Source: Chryseobacterium paludis (lineage in GTDB: Bacteria; Bacteroidota; Bacteroidia; Flavobacteriales; Weeksellaceae). From it: a DNA stretch of 64,000 bases. Position numbers and translations under genes: made by a program. A model generated the notes under the pieces. The model was not told the DNA's origin. It did not search any database and saw nothing but the letters and a program-made list of their open reading frames with translations. Positions 1-8,611 of this stretch are shown here, piece after piece. The stretch covers positions 806,001 to 870,000 of the forward strand of contig NZ_CP099966.1 of assembly GCF_025403485.1 (NCBI RefSeq), read 5' to 3'. Within the stretch, counting starts at the first letter, position 1. Each line of letters begins with the position of its first letter.

Positions 1-1389
1 TACATCTATTTCTTTCTGATTTTTCAGAGACTCTATATTCTGGGTATAATTTTGAGACTGCTGGGCAGCTATTTTTTTCTGATTTTTTGAATTGATCCAT
101 AGGAAAATGACCAATAACAGCAATATCACTAAAATAGCAAACAATAAACTATAGTATAGTTTGTTGTTTTGGGCTACCAAGCGGTCACGTTCACGCTGTG
201 CCTCGAGCATACTGATTTTTTTTTCGTTTTCAACTTTGTTGAATTTAGCTTCCAGTGCTGCTATTTTCCCCTTTGATTCACTAATATTCAAACTGTCATT
301 AATTGCAGTGTATTTTGAAAGATATTTATAGGCATTTTTAGTATCTCCCAGACCTTCATAAATAAATGCCAGCTCTTTAGTAAAGTTTCTCTGATCAATA
401 GCAAAATTAGTTGTAGTTCCAATAAGATCGAGCAAAAGATCTTTAGCATCCTCCAGTCTGTTCATTGCTTTCAGAGGCAGATATTTGGAAAACTTTAAAC
501 GGTTAGTTAGAAGTACATCCTTATGAAGGGTACTGTTAACAATACCTTTATCATAACTTTTTAGAGAATTGTTAAATTGTCCTGTCTTATAAAAATAATA
601 ACCTTCAGCAGTATAATAACTTCCACTTAGATTTGAATTAGGATGTTTTTTTATAATGTTATATGCCTTATCAAGTGATTTTTTTGCTTCGGCTGTCATG
701 GTAAGAAAACAAAGATTTTCAACGTCTACGATATAGATGTCTGCCTTAGTTTCCAGATAGCTGTAAGAAGAGGTGTTTGCTTGCTCGATATATTCTTTAG
801 CTGTTTTCAAATAGCTGTTAGCTTTAACCCTTTCCTCACTATTCATAAAAATAACGGCAACGGATTTGTATAAAATACTTAGAACCTCCAGATCACCGCC
901 TTTTTTTGCCAAAGGAATAGCCTCATTAACCAAAACTTTCATTCCTTCCACCTCATTATTTTGAAGGACATAGACAAGGGATAGATTTTTTAGGATGAAT
1001 GCCCGCAAGACATACGAGTCCTTGGTTTTATATTTCTTAAGCTCACTATCAGCCAGTTTCAATTGCTTTGCATAGTTGTCAAAATCACCCTTACTTACTA
1101 ATCCTGCCGCATTATAATATATGGCAACGGCTTTTAAAAAAGGATATTTTGGGGCGATCTTGTTGGCCATAAGAAGATACTGATCTGATAATTCATTTTT
1201 CTTACTTCTTCTGAACAGGTCAGCCAGCTTGAAGCTGCTAATTCCCCTTATGCTATCTGACTTTGTTGATTTTATTACCTGTGTAAGACTATCAATATAT
1301 GGACCGTCGTCATCAAGAGTATAAAACCTTTGGGCATGTAATCCATAAGAGAAAAATAGTATAAGCAGTAGGCAAAGCTTCTTTTTCAT
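1..1389 (-). CDS. TPR-containing membrane regulator, C-terminus cut by window edge
   Basis: The frame is open from the ATG at 1387-1389 to the left edge of the window, so only the first 463 codons are present. It starts with a signal-type segment (MKKKLCLLLILFFSYGLHAQ), continues with a long all-helical region of tetratricopeptide-like repeats (for example SKYLPLKAMNRLEDAKDLL), then has one transmembrane helix near residues 395-420 followed by a polar coiled coil (KNQKKIAAQQSQNYTQ). In flavobacteria this layout (periplasmic TPRs, one TM helix, cytoplasmic coiled coil) usually ends in a LuxR- or AraC-type DNA-binding domain or a histidine kinase. That output domain lies outside the window, so the function stays open between these options. 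Confidence 0.75.
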   Translation of the reverse strand, partial: MKKKLCLLLILFFSYGLHAQRFYTLDDDGPYIDSLTQVIKSTKSDSIRGISSFKLADLFRRSKKNELSDQYLLMANKIAPKYPFLKAVAIYYNAAGLVSKGDFDNYAKQLKLADSELKKYKTKDSYVLRAFILKNLSLVYVLQNNEVEGMKVLVNEAIPLAKKGGDLEVLSILYKSVAVIFMNSEERVKANSYLKTAKEYIEQANTSSYSYLETKADIYIVDVENLCFLTMTAEAKKSLDKAYNIIKKHPNSNLSGSYYTAEGYYFYKTGQFNNSLKSYDKGIVNSTLHKDVLLTNRLKFSKYLPLKAMNRLEDAKDLLLDLIGTTTNFAIDQRNFTKELAFIYEGLGDTKNAYKYLSKYTAINDSLNISESKGKIAALEAKFNKVENEKKISMLEAQRERDRLVAQNNKLYYSLLFAILVILLLLVIFLWINSKNQKKIAAQQSQNYTQNIESLKNQKEIDV

Positions 1390-1525
1390 AATTGTAAAAT
1401 ATTAACTCAAATATGACAAAAACATAAAATTCAATGGATACAAATATACATTTATAAGGCTTAAATTTGTTACTATCGGATTGTAATCCAGATACTTTAT
1501 ATTAAAGTTTCCTCTACGAATTTTT

Positions 1526-2146
1526 TTATTCAAGAATAGCACTTTTGTACGAACGTTTTCTATTGATATAGTAAGCAAACATCAGATTGGGAATCCAACA
1601 TAACCAGGCAACGATATGATATGACAGTCCCGGAGTTTCTATGGCTAATTTTAATAATGGTGATAATATCCTTAATGTTACAGCCGCAAAAGTGCAGGCG
1701 TAACTGTAGGTCATAAAATTCTGATGTTGCCTGACATCTCCATTTTTAATTTTTAAAAATGCAATAACAGTGGTTATAAACCAAACGATTCCCAGGCTAA
1801 CAAATCCCATTGATGAAACAATTCCTCCATGGGCAAAAATGCCAATATAAATTCCTGATAATGAACTTATAATAACCGATAGTATATATGTTTTGCCAAT
1901 TAATCGGTGTAGTGAAAGATGCTTATTTCGAAATTTAGCCCCAAACTGTCTCCATCCAATGAAAAGGGATACAGCACCAAAGATGATGTGACAAAAAAAT
2001 GAAAATCTCCATACCGGGTTGTTTAGAATTTCTAAAGGTTTAGAGCCTAAAAAGGTATGTTTGTGATCAACAAATACATAAATAAGAGGGTATGCACCTA
2101 CTAACAATGCGCAAATAACGAGAATAATAAATAAGAGGTTTTTCAT
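1526..2146 (-). CDS. DUF2306-type membrane protein
   Basis: A 206-residue protein with about six hydrophobic helices. The pattern matches DUF2306 membrane proteins: an N-terminal TM helix, a segment FFCHIIFGAVSLFIGWRQF, a basic loop RNKHLSLHRLIGKTYI, and a later RQHQNFMTYSYACTFAAVTL. The conserved His residues in the HxxxG and RxHQ-type positions resemble those of cytochrome-like membrane proteins, but no biochemical role is known to me for the family. It stands alone between two minus-strand regulators, with more than 100 bp on either side, so no operon partner suggests a role. Confidence 0.7.
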   Translation of the reverse strand: MKNLLFIILVICALLVGAYPLIYVFVDHKHTFLGSKPLEILNNPVWRFSFFCHIIFGAVSLFIGWRQFGAKFRNKHLSLHRLIGKTYILSVIISSLSGIYIGIFAHGGIVSSMGFVSLGIVWFITTVIAFLKIKNGDVRQHQNFMTYSYACTFAAVTLRILSPLLKLAIETPGLSYHIVAWLCWIPNLMFAYYINRKRSYKSAILE

Positions 2147-2476
2147 GACAAAAAGTAATTTAAATGATTCAACTTCAGGGCTTTTAACAGATTAAAGTTT
2201 TAGCAAAAATGAAGAATATTTAAAAGGTACATGCTCCAAAACGTAAGGTGGAACTAATTTTATAAAAAAAAAAGACTAATTTCTATAGACTTGTTCCTTC
2301 CATAGTTAAAATAAGAATTCTTAATTGGTAAGATTGATGGTAAAAGAAAAAAATGATTCCTATGTTGATATCAAAAAAGAAAAACGATGTGATGATGGAA
2401 AGGAAAAGTATCAGAATGGAAGTTGATACTAAAGTAACAGTACAGCAGAAAAAATCCCTTAGTGGATGGAAATTAA
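2147..2476. other. Intergenic region, no convincing gene
   Basis: 330 AT-rich bases between the DUF2306 gene start and the stop of the AraC gene. A perfect 12-base palindrome TAAGAATTCTTA lies at 2312-2323. Short plus-strand frames exist, but they run into the antisense of the AraC gene and show no recognisable protein signal. Confidence 0.5.
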
Positions 2477-3580
2477 TTATTCCATATCTAAATTTTGTTC
2501 CTTTAAAAAATCACGGGGTGAACATTTTACATATTTTTTAAAGTTTCTATTAAAAGAAGTCTTAGAATTGAATCCACTTTCCAAAGCTAAAGAAAGAATA
2601 GTGAATTTTTGATTCTCGGGCAAAACCGCTATTCTTTTGAATTCTTCAATTCTTTGTGTGTTGATGTAATCATAGAAGTTTTTATTTTCAATAGAATTGA
2701 TGACCTGGGAAAGAATGTTGGGATGGATTTCGAGTGTAGATGCAATCGTATTTAAGTTGAGTTCCGGATCTTTAAAAAGCTTTTCAGATTTCATTTTATA
2801 AGCCAGATTCTCATAGATCATCCGTATCGCCTCCTCACTTAATGAGGATTTTTGATATTTAACAGAAATCTCATTTTCTTCAGGAATGTTTTCTGTTTCT
2901 ATATTGGTTTTTATCTCAGGTAAATTCAGAATACCTGCTTTACTAATTCCAAAATAAGCAGCAAGCAGTACAAAGACAACTACTGATGTAAAGGTAATGG
3001 TATCATCTTTTAGAATAATTAAGATCCAGACTACTGAAATTCCTATAATAAGATAATATACCCAGTTTAAATTGATCTTTTCAATATTTGAATACTGTTT
3101 TGCAATGTTCTTTTTATATTTCTGCAATGAAAAAATACTTAAGCAGATGTATAAAAATCCTGATAAATAAATTAATACATTAATGTTCTTTCTTAACTCC
3201 TGATACATAAGACCTCCATTCTGATAAACTGAAATTTTTTCTTTTGGAGGAAGTCTGAAAAAATCCCATAAAATAAGATAAATAGCCAGCACAGGTAAAA
3301 AATGTAAACTCCAAAGATATCTATGGGGTCTCTGTTTTGTCAGACTCAAAATGTAAACATATAAAATAGGCCCATGAATCAAAGGTAGGGGTATTTCCAA
3401 ACCAAGTAGATAAGGAATCTGTATATATTTTCCGGAGAAAATTAAAAAAAATAAAGTCAGATGGATACCAATAATTAAGAACCATAATGATAATATATAA
3501 TCGGCACTTACTTTCTTTTTCTTCCCTAAAATGAGAAAAGAAGAAAAATAAGCAATAAAGATTCCCGCTAAATAGAACAT
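2477..3580 (-). CDS. AraC-family regulator with membrane-embedded N-terminal domain
   Basis: A 367-residue protein. Residues 1-220 form about seven hydrophobic helices, starting MFYLAGIFIAYFSSFLILG. A charged linker follows, and the C-terminal 100 residues are an AraC-type double helix-turn-helix, recognisable by LNTIASTLEIHPNILSQVIN and by SLALESGFNSKTSFNRNFKK followed by SPRDF. This seven-helix-plus-AraC layout is common in flavobacteria and probably senses a membrane or extracellular cue. The gene diverges from the ergothioneine-type operon that starts at 3943. Three ATACTGTTTT direct repeats lie in the shared upstream region, so it could regulate itself or that operon. This link is inference. 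Confidence 0.85.
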   Translation of the reverse strand: MFYLAGIFIAYFSSFLILGKKKKVSADYILSLWFLIIGIHLTLFFLIFSGKYIQIPYLLGLEIPLPLIHGPILYVYILSLTKQRPHRYLWSLHFLPVLAIYLILWDFFRLPPKEKISVYQNGGLMYQELRKNINVLIYLSGFLYICLSIFSLQKYKKNIAKQYSNIEKINLNWVYYLIIGISVVWILIILKDDTITFTSVVVFVLLAAYFGISKAGILNLPEIKTNIETENIPEENEISVKYQKSSLSEEAIRMIYENLAYKMKSEKLFKDPELNLNTIASTLEIHPNILSQVINSIENKNFYDYINTQRIEEFKRIAVLPENQKFTILSLALESGFNSKTSFNRNFKKYVKCSPRDFLKEQNLDME

Positions 3581-3942
3581 GCTATAAATATATAAGAATT
3601 GTGCATCGAATTATAGCGCTAAAAGTAAAATATTAAAACGATATTTTAAATGTATATACTGTTTTTATTTTAGAACCTTATTTAGGAGCTCATAATACTG
3701 TTTTCTAGATAATTATTTTTCAAAAAGGTAAGATGAATAATACTGTTTTTGCAGGCTTTACTTTTATGATTGATATTTTAAATTTTCATGATTTTCTTAA
3801 AAAGACTAAAAACGGAATTGCTAAATCAAAAAATATGTATACATTTAATTATAATGATATAATTCAAGCACAAACTTTTATGAGGAGTAATGTAGATAGC
3901 GGTAAATAAGTAGTGCTTACCGAACTATAATGAAAACGTAAA
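3581..3942. promoter_or_regulatory. Divergent control region with three ATACTGTTTT repeats
   Basis: 362 bases between the AraC-type gene and egtD. The ten-mer ATACTGTTTT occurs three times in the same orientation, at 3656-3665, 3695-3704 and 3740-3749, with start-to-start spacings of 39 and 45 bases. AraC-family proteins typically bind direct repeats, so these are candidate operators. No clear TAnnTTTG box was found before egtD. A 58-codon frame (3733-3909) exists but has no recognisable features and is not called. Confidence 0.4.
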
Positions 3943-4926
3943 ATGAATTTAAACACCAATTCTCAAATAAAAAATAATCACAATAAGACCGAAAACTTTT
4001 TCCTCGATGTAAAAAAAGGACTGGAAAGTGATCCTAAGAGATTATCTTCAAAGTACTTTTATGATGAAATTGGGGATCATCTTTTCCAGAAAATAATGGC
4101 AATGCCGGAATATTATCTTACCCAATGTGAACTGGATATATTTCAAAATAAAACATCGGATATTGCTGATCTTATTGCCTTTGATGATCAACCATTCGAT
4201 CTTATTGAACTTGGTGCCGGTGATGCCATGAAATCAACGCACCTCTTGAAATACATGGTAAAAAAAGGCTTGGATTTTACCTATATGCCTATTGATATTT
4301 CAGGTAATATCCTTTCAATTCTGGATCAGAAATTAAATGAAAGTCTACCGGAATTAAAAGTAGTCTGCTTAGAAGGTGAGTATTTCGAAATGTTAAATAA
4401 AGCAGCTTCACTTTCCTCAAGAAGGAAGGTGATATTGTTTTTAGGTGGTAATATCGGAAATATGGAACTTGATGAGGCCCATTCATTTTGTTCAGGTCTA
4501 AAACAACATCTTGCATCAGGAGATCGGGTATTGGTAGGTTTTGATCTAAAGAAAAATCCACATACTATTTTAAATGCCTATAATGATAAGACTGGTATAA
4601 CAGCGTCATTTAATCTTAATCTTCTTACCCGCATTAATCGTGAACTTGATGCCGATTTTGACCTTAAGCAATTTCAGCATTATCAGACATATGACCCTGT
4701 TAGTGGGGCATGCCGAAGTTATCTTGTAAGTCTTATCGATCAGGTTGTAACCATTGATCATGCAGTAATATCGTTTAAAGAAAATGAGCTGATTGATATG
4801 GAAGTTTCACAAAAGTTTTCAGAAACAGATATCAAAGAATTAGCAGAAAAAGCGGGTTTTGAGATCAAGGGAGAAATAAGAGACTCAAAAAAATGGTTTA
4901 TAGATTCCGTTTGGAAAGTGAAATAA
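3943..4926 (+). CDS. egtD: L-histidine N-alpha-methyltransferase EgtD
   Basis: A 327-residue SAM-dependent methyltransferase, the usual length for EgtD, which trimethylates the alpha-amino group of histidine to give hercynine, the first step of ergothioneine synthesis. The SAM motif is IELGAGDAMKS (about 88-98), followed by the acidic strand PIDIS (116-120). The EgtD-typical sequences DLKKNPHTILNAYND and FNLNLLTRINRELDADFD are well preserved. The family motif normally written as PGSTIGN reads FLGGNIGNM here, a modest deviation. It is the first gene of a five-gene plus-strand run, 18 bases before egtB. The ATG at 3943 matches the family N-terminus. Confidence 0.93.
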   Translation: MNLNTNSQIKNNHNKTENFFLDVKKGLESDPKRLSSKYFYDEIGDHLFQKIMAMPEYYLTQCELDIFQNKTSDIADLIAFDDQPFDLIELGAGDAMKSTHLLKYMVKKGLDFTYMPIDISGNILSILDQKLNESLPELKVVCLEGEYFEMLNKAASLSSRRKVILFLGGNIGNMELDEAHSFCSGLKQHLASGDRVLVGFDLKKNPHTILNAYNDKTGITASFNLNLLTRINRELDADFDLKQFQHYQTYDPVSGACRSYLVSLIDQVVTIDHAVISFKENELIDMEVSQKFSETDIKELAEKAGFEIKGEIRDSKKWFIDSVWKVK

Positions 4927-4944
4927 TAATTAAAATCTAAAAAG

Positions 4945-6117
4945 ATGATAGCAAATCCTAAGATTATTGATGTAGTAAAGAAATATACGGATGTTCGAAA
5001 CCATTCCGTAGCAATTTGTGCCCCATTGGAAATTGAAGACTTTGTGGTGCAGCCTATTGTAGATGTTAGCCCGCCAAAATGGCATTTAGGACATACCACC
5101 TGGTTTTTTGAAACTTTTATATTGTCACCCAATTTTCCAGGTTATGAGGTTTTTGATCCCCAATATAATTTTGTTTTCAACAGTTATTATGAAACCATCG
5201 GAGCACGTGTTATCAGGACCGATCGAGGTAATCTTAGCCGTCCCTCAGTTGCTGATGTTTACCAATACAGAGAATATGTTGATCAGCAAATGAAAGCTTT
5301 CCTTCAAAGTGAATCAATGAGTAAATCTATTGAGTCCCTTTTAGAACTTGGATTAAATCATGAACAGCAACATCAGGAACTTTTGCTTACCGATATCAAA
5401 TATATTCTTGGACATAATCCTTTATTTCCTGCTTATAGAAAAGATTCAGGTGTAAAACAGGAAAACCTACGTATAGGGAAAATGATCCATTTTAATGAAG
5501 GGATCTATGAAATTGGTTTTAATGGTAATGGTTTTTGTTTCGATAATGAGTTAGGGAGACATAAAGTTTATCTTCAGGATTTTGAAATAAGTGATCGGGC
5601 AGTTACCAATGGTGAATACTTGGAATTTATAAATGATAGCGGGTATACTGATTTCAGGCATTGGCATGCTGAAGGTTGGGACTGGGTAAAACAAAATAAT
5701 ATAAAATCTCCTTTGTATTGGCATTTTATTGAAGGCCAATGGATGTATTATACTTTAGATGGTTTACAGGAATTAGATCACGGAGAAGCGGTCTGTCACA
5801 TTAATTTCTACGAAGCCGCAGCTTATGCTGCCTGGAAAGGAATGCGTTTACCTACCGAAGCCGAGTGGGAAGTCGCTTCTGAAGAATTTCCGTGGGGAAA
5901 CCGTTGGGAATGGACTGGAAGTGCCTATTTACCTTACCCGGGATTTAAAAAAGAAGCTGGTGCAGTAGGGGAATACAATGGAAAATTTATGGTAAACCAA
6001 ATGGTCTTACGAGGTGGCTCAGAAGCAACACCAAAGGGGCACAGTAGAAATACATATCGTAATTTCTTTCATGCGAATCTACGCTGGCAGTTCACAGGAA
6101 TCAGATTGGCGAAATAA
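4945..6117 (+). CDS. egtB: Hercynine oxygenase / sulfoxide synthase EgtB
   Basis: A 390-residue protein with the two-domain EgtB layout: an N-terminal DinB-like helical bundle and a C-terminal FGE-sulfatase (formylglycine-enzyme type) fold. The probable iron ligands are His50 in LGHTTWFFE and His139/His143 in NHEQQHQE. The C-terminal domain shows AVTNGEYLEFI, AWKGMRLPTEAEWE and LRGGSEATPKGHSRNTYRNF. EgtB joins hercynine to a thiol with oxygen. No glutamate-cysteine ligase (EgtA) or amidohydrolase (EgtC) gene is nearby, which suggests direct use of cysteine as in type-II enzymes; this is inference. It lies 18 bases after egtD and 10 bases before the ATPase gene. Confidence 0.92.
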   Translation: MIANPKIIDVVKKYTDVRNHSVAICAPLEIEDFVVQPIVDVSPPKWHLGHTTWFFETFILSPNFPGYEVFDPQYNFVFNSYYETIGARVIRTDRGNLSRPSVADVYQYREYVDQQMKAFLQSESMSKSIESLLELGLNHEQQHQELLLTDIKYILGHNPLFPAYRKDSGVKQENLRIGKMIHFNEGIYEIGFNGNGFCFDNELGRHKVYLQDFEISDRAVTNGEYLEFINDSGYTDFRHWHAEGWDWVKQNNIKSPLYWHFIEGQWMYYTLDGLQELDHGEAVCHINFYEAAAYAAWKGMRLPTEAEWEVASEEFPWGNRWEWTGSAYLPYPGFKKEAGAVGEYNGKFMVNQMVLRGGSEATPKGHSRNTYRNFFHANLRWQFTGIRLAK

Positions 6118-6127
6118 GTCTTAAACT

Positions 6128-7045
6128 ATGATTAAAGTAGAATCAGTAACTAAAAATTTTGACGAACGAACTGCTGTCGACCGCATTTCTTTTCAAGCGA
6201 ATGACAAGGAAATATTAGTACTTCTGGGAACCAGTGGTTGCGGAAAAACAACGACTCTAAAAATGATCAATCGTCTGATAGAAGCTGATTCTGGTAATAT
6301 ATTTATTAACGGAGAAAATATTCGCGATAAGAAGGTTGAAGAACTCCGGATGCATATAGGTTTCGTTATGCAGCATTCAGGGTTGTTTCCCCATTATACG
6401 ATTCGACAGAATATAGCTGTAGTTCCGGAGTTGCTGAAATGGGAGAAAAAAAAGATCCAGAGCAGAACCGGGGAGTTAATACATAAGCTTCATTTACCCG
6501 AAGATCTTTTAACTCGTTTTCCTCAGGAATTAAGTGGGGGACAGCAACAGCGTGTTGGCATTGCCAGAGCTTTAATTGCAGATACTCCCATACTATTAAT
6601 GGATGAGCCTTTTGGTGCATTGGATAATATAACAAAAGCAGACATTCATTCTGAATTTAAATCACTTGAAGAGCTTAAAAATAAAACCATCATTCTTGTT
6701 ACTCACGACGTGCAGGAAGCGTTTGAACTGGGGCATAGGATTTGTTTGATGGATAAAGGGCAAATTATTCAAATAGGAACTCCGATGGAAATGCTTTATC
6801 GCCCTGAGAACGATTTTGTAAAAGATTTTTTTGCAGAAAACAGGCTTTTACTGGAGTATAAAGTAGCCAGCTTAGAGAATGTCCGACCCTTTCTTGCCGA
6901 TTCTCAAATACTAAATGGAAGGTTTAATAAAACTGAAAACGTATGGAATATTTTACAAAAGCTAAGTGCTGATAAAAGCTATACAGAACAGTATGAAAAA
7001 TTAACAGAAGCATTCAATATTTATAGAAAAGTGCAGACCGAATGA
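6128..7045 (+). CDS. egtV: ABC transporter ATPase, OpuCA/ProV type, probably EgtV
   Basis: A 305-residue ABC ATPase of the quaternary-amine (glycine betaine/choline) family. Walker A is GTSGCGKTT (34-42), the Q-loop region MQHSGLFPHY (81-90), the signature LSGGQQQR (135-142), Walker B ILLMDEPFGALD (155-166), and the switch histidine THD (192-194). The C-terminus is short and lacks the tandem CBS osmosensing domains of OpuA-type ATPases. Its stop overlaps the start of the permease gene by 4 bases (ATGA). Position directly behind egtD-egtB and the fused partner match the ergothioneine importer EgtUV described in Helicobacter pylori and Streptococcus pneumoniae. Substrate is inferred from context and could instead be a betaine. 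Confidence 0.82.
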   Translation: MIKVESVTKNFDERTAVDRISFQANDKEILVLLGTSGCGKTTTLKMINRLIEADSGNIFINGENIRDKKVEELRMHIGFVMQHSGLFPHYTIRQNIAVVPELLKWEKKKIQSRTGELIHKLHLPEDLLTRFPQELSGGQQQRVGIARALIADTPILLMDEPFGALDNITKADIHSEFKSLEELKNKTIILVTHDVQEAFELGHRICLMDKGQIIQIGTPMEMLYRPENDFVKDFFAENRLLLEYKVASLENVRPFLADSQILNGRFNKTENVWNILQKLSADKSYTEQYEKLTEAFNIYRKVQTE

Positions 7046-8607
7046 CGCAACAAAGTCTATGGCAATTTATTGTCGAACAACAAGATAAACTCCTGATTCA
7101 AATTGTACAACATCTTGGATTGACTTTTGTGTCATTACTATTGGCGATCGTAGTTGGAGTTCCCCTGGGAATATTGATAGCAAGGAAGAGATTATTTGCC
7201 AATCCTGTTCTTGGAACTGCAGGTATCTTACAAACTGTTCCCAGTATTGCTTTGCTTGGATTTATGATTCCTGCTTTTGGGATAGGAGCAACCCCGGCAA
7301 TTGTAGCTTTACTGATCTATGCGCTTTTACCAATTATCAGAAATACTTACACAGGAATTACGGGAGTTGACCCTGCAGTTATTGAAGCGGCGAAAGCAAT
7401 GGGAATGAATAGGAAACAGCTTCTTTTCAAAGTTGAACTTCCTTTAGCAATGCCCGTTATCATTGCAGGAATACGGACCGCTGCTGTTATCAATGTTGGA
7501 GTGGCTACATTAGCTTCATTTGTTGCGGCAGGAGGATTAGGTGAATTTATATTCGGTGGTATTTCACTGAATAATACCAATATGATCCTTGCAGGTGCCA
7601 TTCCAGCGGCTTTACTTGCTATTATATTAGATCAGCTGATTGCTGTTTTACAAAAGACAGGTTACCGAAGACTTCGTAAGATCTTATTTATCATTCCCTT
7701 AATACTGATTGTCGTTGTTGGATTCTATGTACTAACTTCAAATTCCGGGAACAAACTTAAAGCAGGTTTTACGCCGGAGTTTATGGGACGACAGGATGGA
7801 GATATCGGTTTGAGATCAGTGTATGGACTGAATGCGAAGCCTACCATTGTAAGCGATGCTATTATGTACAAAGCTGCTTATGATAAAGAACTGGATGTTA
7901 TCAGTGGTTATTCTACAGATGGCAGAATTAAGGCTTTTGATCTCTATGTTTTAAATGATGATAAAAAAATATTTCCACCTTATTTTGCAGCACCAATCAT
8001 CAAAACAAAAACATTACAAAAATTTCCCCAATTGAAAGAAGTTTTAAATTTGTTGGCTGGAAAATTTAATGATTCCGTTATGACGGATCTTAATTACAGA
8101 TCGGACTATTTACACCAGACGCCGGAAAAAATTGCTAAAGATTTTCTAAGAAAAAATAGATTATTAAAGACCCCAAGAAAAGGTAGCGGCGGAACCATAA
8201 GGATCGGATCAAAAATTTTTGGCGAGCAGTATATTCTTACAGAAATGTATAAAATGCTTATTGAAGGCTATACCGATTATAAGGTTGAAACGAAGACCGG
8301 ATTGGGAGGAACTAAAATATGTTTCGATGCTCTGACGAATGATGCGATCGATTTTTATCCTGAATATACAGGCACCGGACTTTTAGTGCTTCTAAAGCCA
8401 ACGGAATCAACCATTAAAAATGTAAGTCAGAGTGCGGAAAAAACCTATGATTATGTCAATTCAGAATTTAAAAAACAATATGGAATTGAATGGCTGAAAC
8501 CTTTGGGTTTTAATAATTCTTATGCTTTAATGATGCGAAGAGAACAGTCTCAGAAATTAAAAATAAAAACTATTTCAGATCTTAAAAACTATTTAGACAC
8601 TCCTTAA
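7042..8607 (+). CDS. egtU: Permease fused to substrate-binding domain, probably EgtU, binding domain permuted
   Basis: A 521-residue fusion. Residues about 20-205 are an ABC permease with the EAA loop AAKAMGMNRKQLLFKVELP (116-134). A further TM helix at 213-232 leads outside the membrane to an OpuAC-type binding domain. The halves of that domain are in reversed order. The part normally second (LKAGFTPEFMGRQDG, ISGYSTDGRIKAFDL, FPPYFAAP; 239-375) comes first. After a short linker (TPRKGSGGT) comes the part normally first (IRIGSKIFGEQYIL, TGLGGTKICFDAL, DFYPEYTGTG, LKPLGFNNSYAL; 386-520), ending at ISDLKNYLDTP. This is a circular permutation. Fusion and neighbours suggest ergothioneine uptake. 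It overlaps egtV by 4 bases. Confidence 0.82.
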   Translation: MTQQSLWQFIVEQQDKLLIQIVQHLGLTFVSLLLAIVVGVPLGILIARKRLFANPVLGTAGILQTVPSIALLGFMIPAFGIGATPAIVALLIYALLPIIRNTYTGITGVDPAVIEAAKAMGMNRKQLLFKVELPLAMPVIIAGIRTAAVINVGVATLASFVAAGGLGEFIFGGISLNNTNMILAGAIPAALLAIILDQLIAVLQKTGYRRLRKILFIIPLILIVVVGFYVLTSNSGNKLKAGFTPEFMGRQDGDIGLRSVYGLNAKPTIVSDAIMYKAAYDKELDVISGYSTDGRIKAFDLYVLNDDKKIFPPYFAAPIIKTKTLQKFPQLKEVLNLLAGKFNDSVMTDLNYRSDYLHQTPEKIAKDFLRKNRLLKTPRKGSGGTIRIGSKIFGEQYILTEMYKMLIEGYTDYKVETKTGLGGTKICFDALTNDAIDFYPEYTGTGLLVLLKPTESTIKNVSQSAEKTYDYVNSEFKKQYGIEWLKPLGFNNSYALMMRREQSQKLKIKTISDLKNYLDTP

Positions 8608-8611
8608 TTAC

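Noticed and set aside
2353..2541. 62-codon plus-strand frame.
   Set aside because: Its second half is antisense to the AraC gene and its composition is Lys-rich low complexity; no protein-like features.
3733..3909. 58-codon plus-strand frame before egtD (starts MNNTVFAGFTFMIDILNFHD).
   Set aside because: No recognisable motif, signal or homology and weak start context. It overlaps one of the ATACTGTTTT repeats, so it is treated as a chance frame.
6128..8607. Reading the ABC genes as an ordinary glycine betaine/proline osmolyte importer.
   Set aside because: The position inside the egtD-egtB operon, the lack of CBS domains and the fused permease/binding protein fit EgtUV better, though the substrate is not proven.
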